Below, piece by piece: positions 6,543-11,080 of a stretch of 11,080 bases of DNA. Source of the stretch: Deltaproteobacteria bacterium. GTDB taxonomy: Bacteria; Desulfobacterota; Desulfovibrionia; Desulfovibrionales; Desulfovibrionaceae. The DNA lies in NCBI GenBank assembly GCA_031253875.1, contig JAIRVN010000063.1, positions 1 to 11,080 on the forward strand, in the 5' to 3' direction. Below the pieces are notes generated by a model. It saw only the letters and a list, made by a program, of their open reading frames with translations. It had not been told where the DNA came from and did not search any database. A program made the translations under genes and the position numbers. Numbering within the stretch: position 1 is the first letter of the stretch; the number at the start of each line of letters is the position of its first letter.

Positions 6543-6911
6543 CTACAAAACTTCAGGCGCAAGCGACACGATCTTCATAAAATTGCGGGCACGCAATTCG
6601 CGGGCCACCGGACCGAAGATGCGGGTACCCACGGGCTCCCTCTGTTTGGAGAGCAGCACCGCGGCGTTGGAATCGAATTTGATGTAGGATCCGTCCACGC
6701 GGCGCACTTCCTTGCGGGTACGCACGATAACGGCTTCCATCACATCGCCCTTCTTCACCTTGGCGTTGGGCATGGCTTCCTTGACGGAAACCATGATAAT
6801 GTCGCCCACAGTGGCATAACGCCGTTTGGAACCGCCCAGCACCTTGATGCAGGCGACCTTCTTCGCGCCGGAATTGTCCGCAACCTGAAGCGTGGATTCT
6901 ACCTGGATCAT
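6543..6911 (-). CDS. rplN: 50S ribosomal protein L14
   Basis: This 122-residue protein has the exact usual length of L14. L14 lies at the subunit interface with L19 and forms inter-subunit bridges; it is also the target of silencing factor RsfS. The start [19 protein letters not shown] and [17 protein letters not shown] are diagnostic. The block [20 protein letters not shown] followed by NAAVLL at about 61-87 is the family signature, and [13 protein letters not shown] at 95-107 follows. In E. coli rplN opens the separate spc operon; here it sits 9 nt after rpsQ. A 66-nt gap to rplX follows. Confidence 0.98.
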   Translation of the reverse strand: MIQVESTLQVADNSGAKKVACIKVLGGSKRRYATVGDIIMVSVKEAMPNAKVKKGDVMEAVIVRTRKEVRRVDGSYIKFDSNAAVLLSKQREPVGTRIFGPVARELRARNFMKIVSLAPEVL

Positions 6912-6920
6912 CTTTCTACC

Positions 6921-7187
6921 CTACACGGCTTTTTGCATGACAGAGACCAGATGCCAGCGCTTATTGCGGGAAAGCGGTCTGCATTCCACAATCTTCACTG
7001 TATCGCCCATGCCGCATTCATTTTTCGGATCGTGCGCCGTATATTTGGCGCGACGGCGTACATACTTTTTCAGCAACGGATGCTGCACCACGGTTTCAAC
7101 ACGCACGACAATGGTCTTGTCGCTCTTGTCGCTGACAACCGTGCCGACAAGCGTTCTGCCTTTCAGGCTTCCCAACGTGCTGGACAT
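6921..7187 (-). CDS. rpsQ: 30S ribosomal protein S17
   Basis: This 88-residue protein matches S17, a primary 16S rRNA-binding OB-fold protein needed early in 30S assembly. Seen: [19 protein letters not shown] at about 10-28, the basic [14 protein letters not shown] loop, and the family signature [18 protein letters not shown] at 61-78. The ATG lies one base after the rpmC TGA stop, with AAGGA inside the end of rpmC acting as Shine-Dalgarno. In E. coli this gene ends the S10 operon. Here only 9 nt separate it from rplN, so no operon break is evident. Confidence 0.98.
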   Translation of the reverse strand: MSSTLGSLKGRTLVGTVVSDKSDKTIVVRVETVVQHPLLKKYVRRRAKYTAHDPKNECGMGDTVKIVECRPLSRNKRWHLVSVMQKAV

Positions 7188-7188
7188 A

Positions 7189-7422
7189 TCAATATTCCTT
7201 TTCCTTCAGGATGGTCTCAAGCCGGGCGATACCACGCCGGGCGGTCTTGAGGGAGGAGGTTTGCTCAAGCTGGGCCGTGGCATGCTGAAAGCGCATGACC
7301 AACAGCGCCTTGCGTTCCTCGTCAAGCCTGGCTATCAGTGCATCGCGGCCAAGCGCTCTCAGTTCGCCCGGCTTGCGGCCCTTCTTTGCGGGCTGCCCTT
7401 TCTTTTTCCTGGCGGCGGCCAT
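7189..7422 (-). CDS. rpmC: 50S ribosomal protein L29 with basic N-terminal extension
   Basis: This 77-residue protein is assigned to L29 by position between rplP and rpsQ and by its helical core. The core shows [40 protein letters not shown] at about 20-59, then [16 protein letters not shown]29 is a small two-helix protein next to L23 at the exit tunnel. Typical L29 is about 60-70 residues and begins near the ELR segment. Here a preceding stretch of about 17 residues is almost entirely Ala, Lys, Arg, Gly and Pro ([17 protein letters not shown]). The next internal Met is at residue 43, so the extension is probably real. The ATG directly follows the rplP TAA. Confidence 0.93.
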   Translation of the reverse strand: MAAARKKKGQPAKKGRKPGELRALGRDALIARLDEERKALLVMRFQHATAQLEQTSSLKTARRGIARLETILKEKEY

Positions 7423-7836
7423 TTACGCGCCCTCCTTCATCACAATAATGGTCTTCACCGGCAGCTTGTGGGCCGCGCGAGTCAGAGCTTCCTTGGCCAA
7501 ATCCAGAGACACGCCCTTGATTTCATACAAAACCCGGCCCGGGTGCACCGGCGCGCACCAGCCCACCGGAGCCCCCTTACCGGAACCCTGGCGGGTTTCA
7601 AGAGGTTTGGCCGTCACGGGATGGTCGGGAAAAATGCGGATCCACACTTTCCCGCCGCGCTTGATGTGACGCATCATGGCAATACGGGCAGCTTCAATCT
7701 GCTGGCTGGTGATCCTGCCGTGTTCCACAGCCTTAAGGCCGATGTCGCCAAAGGCAATCAGAGCGCCCCGGGTGGCATGGCCACGCAGACGGCCTTTTTG
7801 CCATTTGCGGAATTTTACTTTCTTGGGGGCAAGCAT
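7423..7836 (-). CDS. rplP: 50S ribosomal protein L16
   Basis: This 137-residue protein has the usual L16 length. L16 helps shape the A-site tRNA and peptidyl-transferase region of the large subunit. The N-terminus [16 protein letters not shown] and the following GHATRG and FGDIGLKA are typical. The segment [19 protein letters not shown], then [22 protein letters not shown], is the family core and includes the arginine-rich loop reaching towards the catalytic centre. The ATG overlaps the rpsC stop by one base, and its own TAA abuts the rpmC ATG directly (TAAATG). Nothing is missing. Confidence 0.98.
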   Translation of the reverse strand: MLAPKKVKFRKWQKGRLRGHATRGALIAFGDIGLKAVEHGRITSQQIEAARIAMMRHIKRGGKVWIRIFPDHPVTAKPLETRQGSGKGAPVGWCAPVHPGRVLYEIKGVSLDLAKEALTRAAHKLPVKTIIVMKEGA

Positions 7837-8477
7837 TAGCGTTCCACCTCGCTATCAAGAATTTCGCCCTTGTAAATCCAAACCTTCACGCCAATAATAC
7901 CGTAAGTGGTGCTGGCCTCGGCAAAACCGAAATCAATATCCGCACGCAGGGTCTGCAAGGGCACACGGCCATCGCGGTACCATTCGGTGCGGGCAATTTC
8001 CGCTCCGGCCAGACGCCCGGCGCAGGTCACCTTGATGCCTTCGCCGCCGAACTTGCGGGCCATGGACACCGTGCGCTTCATAGCGCGACGGAAAGCCACG
8101 CGGCGCTCAAGCTGCATGGCGATATTCTCGGCCACGAGCTGCGCTTCCACCTCGGGACGGCGGATTTCATTCACTTCAATGGAAAACTCGCGTCCGAACT
8201 TTTGGCGCAAATCCGTTCTCAGCTTCTCAATTTCCACGCCTTTACGGCCAATAACGATTCCCGGACGGGCCGTGGAAAGAATAAGACGCACCTTGCCGCC
8301 GGCGCGTTCAATCTCGATACGGGAAAGGCCGGCATGATACAGCAATTTTTTAATGAAGGTACGGATCCTGGAGTCTTCCCGCACAAAAGCGGGATAGTCT
8401 TTTTTGGTAAACCAGCGGGACTGCCAGTTCTTATTGTAGCCAAGTCTGAAGCCGAACGGATGTACTTTCTGACCCAT
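7836..8477 (-). CDS. rpsC: 30S ribosomal protein S3
   Basis: This 213-residue protein matches S3, which lies at the mRNA entry pore and takes part in mRNA unwinding. The start [13 protein letters not shown] is diagnostic. A type-2 KH domain holds the GxxG loop as GRKG at 77-80 within [18 protein letters not shown]. The segment FRRAMKR at 129-135 carries the basic residues implicated in helicase activity in E. coli. The C-terminal domain contains [13 protein letters not shown] and the [13 protein letters not shown] motif. The TAA stop overlaps the rplP ATG by one base (TAATG), which implies translational coupling to L16. Confidence 0.98.
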   Translation of the reverse strand: MGQKVHPFGFRLGYNKNWQSRWFTKKDYPAFVREDSRIRTFIKKLLYHAGLSRIEIERAGGKVRLILSTARPGIVIGRKGVEIEKLRTDLRQKFGREFSIEVNEIRRPEVEAQLVAENIAMQLERRVAFRRAMKRTVSMARKFGGEGIKVTCAGRLAGAEIARTEWYRDGRVPLQTLRADIDFGFAEASTTYGIIGVKVWIYKGEILDSEVER

Positions 8478-8480
8478 AGC

Positions 8481-8819
8481 CTATTCCTGCCCTTCTGCGA
8501 GTATGACGGTAATGTGGCTCGTACGCTTCGTAATCTTCGTGGCGCGCCCTTGAGCGCGGGGCATAAAACGCTTCCACGTGGGACCTTCGTTGACCAGAAC
8601 TTCCTTCACCACCATGGCGTCCACATCCACTCCCGCCAACTGTGACGCATTGGAAAGCGCCGAATGCATGACATTCAGCAGAATGCCCGCCGGTTTGTTG
8701 GGGGTCAGGCGCAGCACATTCAGCGCCGCCTCGACCTGCATCCCTCGAACATTTTCAGCCACCAGACGGGTCTTGCGGGGCGAGACGCGCTGGTATTTCG
8801 CACAAGCTCTAGATTCCAT
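8481..8819 (-). CDS. rplV: 50S ribosomal protein L22
   Basis: This 112-residue protein matches L22. L22 contacts all six domains of 23S rRNA, and its long beta-hairpin lines the exit tunnel near the macrolide-binding constriction. The N-terminal globular region contains RVSPRKTRLVAENVRG at about 11-26, typical of the family. The hairpin and C-terminal signature run at about 79-107, with PTWKRFMPRAQGRATKI followed by RTSHITVIL. The start is ATG with GGAAG just upstream. The stop lies 3 nt before the rpsC start, suggesting coupling. No deletions are visible in the hairpin loop. Confidence 0.97.
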   Translation of the reverse strand: MESRACAKYQRVSPRKTRLVAENVRGMQVEAALNVLRLTPNKPAGILLNVMHSALSNASQLAGVDVDAMVVKEVLVNEGPTWKRFMPRAQGRATKITKRTSHITVILAEGQE

Positions 8820-8828
8820 AGCGCTTCC

Positions 8829-9110
8829 CTACTTCTTGGCTTTGGACTTTTTGTCCCCGGAATGGCCGTGGAAGGTGCGCGTGGGCGAAAATTCGCCCAG
8901 CTTATGCCCCACCATGTTTTCGGTCACAAACACGGGAATGAATTTCTTGCCGTTATGCACCGCAAAGGTAAGCCCCACCATCTCGGGAACAATAGTGGAA
9001 CGACGCGACCATGTCTTGAGTACGCGGCGGTCGTTGTTGGCAACAGCGGCGTCAACCTTTTTCATTAAATGGTCGTCAACAAACGGACCCTTTTTCAATG
9101 ATCTTGGCAT
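8829..9110 (-). CDS. rpsS: 30S ribosomal protein S19
   Basis: This 93-residue protein has the standard S19 length. S19 sits in the head of the small subunit with S13 and touches the A-site finger of 23S rRNA. The N-terminus [19 protein letters not shown] is the classic S19 start. The block from HNGKKFIPV through [14 protein letters not shown] at about 52-80 is the family signature. The tail is Lys-rich. Gaps are 9 nt on both sides, and GGAGCAAC upstream of the ATG provides a Shine-Dalgarno. Confidence 0.98.
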   Translation of the reverse strand: MPRSLKKGPFVDDHLMKKVDAAVANNDRRVLKTWSRRSTIVPEMVGLTFAVHNGKKFIPVFVTENMVGHKLGEFSPTRTFHGHSGDKKSKAKK

Positions 9111-9119
9111 GTGTTGCTC

Positions 9120-9950
9120 CTACTTCTCGCCACGACGCTTAACAATGAGCTTGGTGGACAACTTTTTCTTGTCGCGGGTCTTGTAGCCTTTGGTGGGCTT
9201 GCCCCACGGGGTCACCGGATGGCGACCGCCGGAACTTCTGCCTTCACCGCCGCCCAATGGGTGGTCGATGGGGTTCATGGCAACGCCGCGCACCTTGGGG
9301 CGGCGGTTCAGCCAGCGGTTACGGCCCGCTTTGCCGAGAGAAATATTTTCATGGGTCACGTTACCCACCTGGCCGACAGTAGCGGTACAAGCGGACAAGA
9401 CCTTGCGCACTTCGCCGGAAGGCAGGCGAAGCAAGGCATACTTGCCTTCCTTGGCCACAAGCTGGGCATAGGCGCCCGCAGCGCGGCACATCTGGCCGCC
9501 TTTGCCGGGGACCAGCTCCACATTATGGATCACCGTACCCACGGGGATGCGTTGCATCTGCATGGCGTTGCCGGGTTTGATGTCCGCACCTTCGCCGGCC
9601 ACCAGGCTGTCGCCCTGCCGTACGCCCACGGGCGCCAGAATGTAGCGCTTTTCACCGTCCGCATAGTGCAAAAGCGCAATGCGCGCGGTGCGGTTAGGAT
9701 CGTATTCAATATGCGCCACAACAGCGGGTACGCCAAGCTTGTCGCGTTTGAAATCGATGAAGCGGTACAAACGCTTGACCCCGCCTCCGCGGCGGCGGCT
9801 GGTGATGTTCCCGTGATGGTTACGGCCGCTTTTGCGGGCGAGTCCTTCGGTCAAAGACTTCTCCGGCCTGTTGCGGGTAATTTCCTCAAAGTCGGCAACC
9901 GTCTGAAAGCGGCGCCCAGCCGAGGTAGGTTTGAGCTTGCGCACAGCCAT
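9120..9950 (-). CDS. rplB: 50S ribosomal protein L2
   Basis: This 276-residue protein has the full length of bacterial L2, the most conserved large-subunit protein. It is needed for subunit association and supports the peptidyl-transferase centre. Seen in order: an N-terminal basic arm ([14 protein letters not shown]), an OB-like RNA-binding domain with [12 protein letters not shown] and [13 protein letters not shown] at about 68-94, an SH3-like domain with [13 protein letters not shown] at about 141-153, and the C-terminal signature [14 protein letters not shown] at 225-238. His230 corresponds to E. coli His229 (mature numbering), linked to peptidyl transfer, and is present. The second His of the usual HPHGGG motif is Leu232 here. 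The C-terminus is lysine/arginine-rich as expected. It is followed by rpsS after 9 nt. Confidence 0.98.
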   Translation of the reverse strand: MAVRKLKPTSAGRRFQTVADFEEITRNRPEKSLTEGLARKSGRNHHGNITSRRRGGGVKRLYRFIDFKRDKLGVPAVVAHIEYDPNRTARIALLHYADGEKRYILAPVGVRQGDSLVAGEGADIKPGNAMQMQRIPVGTVIHNVELVPGKGGQMCRAAGAYAQLVAKEGKYALLRLPSGEVRKVLSACTATVGQVGNVTHENISLGKAGRNRWLNRRPKVRGVAMNPIDHPLGGGEGRSSGGRHPVTPWGKPTKGYKTRDKKKLSTKLIVKRRGEK

Positions 9951-9954
9951 GGTC

Positions 9955-10245
9955 TTACACTCCCTCGAAGAACTCTATTTTATCGCCCTGGGCCAGCGTC
10001 ACATACGCTTTCTTGCAGCCGGACACGCGCCCGATCACACGGCCCTGGCGCTTGCGATCCACAGCGGACCTGTTCACCACGTTGACGGCCTGCACCTTGA
10101 CATCAAAGGCCTTTTCCACAGCGCGCTTGATCTCAACCTTGTTGGCCGCCGGATGTACAAAAAACGTCACCTGCTGCGCGGCATCCTTGAGGATGCTGGT
10201 TTTTTCCGTAAGCAGGGGTTTTATGAGAACCTGAGTGTACTCCAT
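9955..10245 (-). CDS. rplW: 50S ribosomal protein L23
   Basis: This 96-residue protein matches the L23 family in length and pattern. The N-terminus ([17 protein letters not shown]) carries the conserved P-x-x-TEK-S segment. Glu14 corresponds to the exposed glutamate that contacts trigger factor and SRP at the tunnel exit in E. coli. The region [20 protein letters not shown] at about 26-45 is the typical L23 strand-helix unit. The [21 protein letters not shown] stretch is the basic 23S rRNA-binding loop. Spacing to rplD is 9 nt and to rplB 4 nt, consistent with coupled translation. Nothing unusual was seen. Confidence 0.97.
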   Translation of the reverse strand: MEYTQVLIKPLLTEKTSILKDAAQQVTFFVHPAANKVEIKRAVEKAFDVKVQAVNVVNRSAVDRKRQGRVIGRVSGCKKAYVTLAQGDKIEFFEGV

Positions 10246-10254
10246 GACATCTCC

Positions 10255-10881
10255 CTACTTTTTGGCAAAGCGGGCCTGAATGGGCTCCACCGCTTCCTGC
10301 AGCAGCACAAGCTGCTTGTGTTTCAAAATATCATACACGTTCAGTCCCTCGGCAGTAGTCAGCGTGATGCCGGGGATGTTGCGCGAGCACCGCGCAAGCG
10401 TCTCCTGTGCGCCGCCCGCCACGATGAGCGCCTTTTCAAGTCCGAGAACGCCGGCAACTTCAACAAAATGTCTGGTCTTGGCTGCGGGCAATTCAATGCC
10501 TTTGACCAACAACAACGCGCCGTCCGCAAGACGGCTGGACAGGGCCATCTTCAAGGCCAACGCGCGTACTTTGGCGTTCACCTTGAAGGAATAATCCCGC
10601 GGCTGAGGCCCGAAGGTGATGCCCCCGCCGCGCCAGATGGGAGAACGGTTGGAACCCGCGCGGGCGCGGCCGGAACCTTTCTGGCGCCAGGGCTTCGCCC
10701 CGCCGCCGCGCACCTGGGCGCGCGTTTTGACGGCATGGGAACCCGCGCGCTTCGCGGCAAGCTGGGCACGCGCCACCAAGTTCAGGATTTCAGGCCGCAC
10801 TTCCACTTCAAAGACATCGGGCGCCAGGGTTATTTCCCCACTTTCCTTCCTGTCCTGATCATATACTTTCACAACAGCCAT
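10255..10881 (-). CDS. rplD: 50S ribosomal protein L4
   Basis: This 208-residue protein has the normal length for L4 (L4/L1e family). L4 binds domain I of 23S rRNA early in assembly, and its extended loop lines the peptide exit tunnel. That loop is visible at about residues 47-100: a Gly/Arg/Lys-rich stretch with RGGGAKPWRQKGSGRARAG, then SPIWRGGGITFGP and RDYSFKVN. A globular alpha/beta domain surrounds it. The ATG at 10881 has AAGGAAA about 6 nt upstream as Shine-Dalgarno. In E. coli L4 also represses the S10 operon from the leader before rpsJ; that leader lies outside this window, so autoregulation cannot be judged here. The gene lies between rplC and rplW, 9 nt before rplW. Confidence 0.97.
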   Translation of the reverse strand: MAVVKVYDQDRKESGEITLAPDVFEVEVRPEILNLVARAQLAAKRAGSHAVKTRAQVRGGGAKPWRQKGSGRARAGSNRSPIWRGGGITFGPQPRDYSFKVNAKVRALALKMALSSRLADGALLLVKGIELPAAKTRHFVEVAGVLGLEKALIVAGGAQETLARCSRNIPGITLTTAEGLNVYDILKHKQLVLLQEAVEPIQARFAKK

Positions 10882-10912
10882 TGTCGTTTCCTTATTACGT
10901 ATCTCCGCATAC

Positions 10913-10931
10913 GCCGTCTTGCCGGGACGGC
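10913..10931 (-). other. GC-rich hairpin in the rplC-rplD spacer
   Basis: In the transcript a perfect 6-bp inverted repeat GCCGTC/GACGGC encloses the 7-nt loop CCGGCAA. It sits 14 nt after the rplC stop and about 30 nt before the rplD start, in a 63-nt spacer that is long for this operon. There is no U-run after the stem, so it is not a typical intrinsic terminator. A role in mRNA stability, RNA processing or L4-linked control is possible but is inference only. Confidence 0.4.
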
Positions 10932-10944
10932 ACGGCCGGCACGC

Positions 10945-11080
10945 CTATTTGCGCACCATGACCAGGCCGTTTTTCGGCCCGGGCACGCAGCCCCGCACCA
11001 GGATGACGTTGTCTTCCGGGCGTACGGCCACAACAAGCAGGCTCGGCTGGGTAACGCGCTCGTTGCCCCAGTGGCCCGGC
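10945..11080 (-). CDS. rplC: 50S ribosomal protein L3, C-terminal end (partial, cut by window edge)
   Basis: Only the last 44 complete codons plus one base are in the window; the start lies beyond position 11080. The reading frame gives [10 protein letters not shown], then [10 protein letters not shown], then [13 protein letters not shown] before a TAG stop. The GHxGNxRVT block and the [13 protein letters not shown] tail are hallmarks of the C-terminus of bacterial L3, an early 23S rRNA-binding assembly protein of the large subunit. It is followed 63 nt downstream by rplD, the standard S10-operon order. A Trp stands where many L3 proteins have Met in the GHMG block; this may be a lineage variant. 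The identification is firm although the gene is truncated by the window. Confidence 0.95.
   Translation of the reverse strand, partial: PGHWGNERVTQPSLLVVAVRPEDNVILVRGCVPGPKNGLVMVRK

Noticed and set aside
5628..7250. A 540-codon open frame on the plus strand opposite rplE, rplX, rplN and rpsQ
   Set aside because: It is antisense to several unmistakable ribosomal genes, spans their boundaries, is rich in His/Leu/Ala as expected from reverse reading of biased codons, and resembles no family I know.
1..11080. An inserted defence, mobile or novel system in the operon
   Set aside because: All spacers are short, every frame on the minus strand is a recognised housekeeping gene, and no repeats, transposase or integration scars were found.

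Overview
This window is a long ribosomal-protein gene cluster, a merged S10-spc-alpha operon, transcribed entirely from the minus strand. It runs from the 3' end of rplC at the right edge to the first codons of rpsK at the left edge. The order in transcription is rplC(partial)-rplD-rplW-rplB-rpsS-rplV-rpsC-rplP-rpmC-rpsQ-rplN-rplX-rplE-rpsN-rpsH-rplF-rplR-rpsE-rpmD-rplO-secY-map-rpmJ-rpsM-rpsK(partial). All 23 complete genes look intact, with family-typical lengths and no frameshifts. Two of them, rpmD and rpmJ, are very short and were found by direct translation. No tRNA, rRNA, mobile element, CRISPR array or integration scar was seen.

The source is a bacterium with moderately GC-rich coding sequence. 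Its secY-map-rpmJ-rpsM-rpsK order lacks adk and infA. The L15 N-terminus (MQLHDLYPF) and the L2 C-terminal region fit a Desulfovibrio-like member of the Desulfobacterota (former Deltaproteobacteria). That placement comes from memory of family sequences and was not searched.

Layout: positions 6921-11080 hold the S10-type block (L3, L4, L23, L2, S19, L22, S3, L16, L29, S17). Positions 1554-6911 hold the spc-type block (L14, L24, L5, S14, S8, L6, L18, S5, L30, L15, SecY). Positions 1-1535 hold map and the start of the alpha-type block (L36, S13, S11). Gaps are mostly 1-30 nt, with two 1-base TAATG stop/start overlaps (rpsC/rplP and rpmD/rplO) and Shine-Dalgarno sequences before many starts, which suggests one cotranscribed and translationally coupled unit. 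There is no obvious terminator. The only clear candidate for an internal promoter lies in the 135-nt gap between map and rpmJ, where a perfect TTGACA -35 box is followed by a short leader that can fold into a hairpin.

The genes work together: the ribosomal proteins build both subunits, SecY forms the membrane channel for nascent proteins, and methionine aminopeptidase trims the N-terminal Met of new proteins at the ribosome exit. This is essentially a housekeeping region. I found no convincing new system. The observations in Part 2 are modest: the rpmJ promoter and leader, intergenic hairpins, an extended L29, an unusual L2 residue, and the combination of zinc-binding ribosomal proteins.
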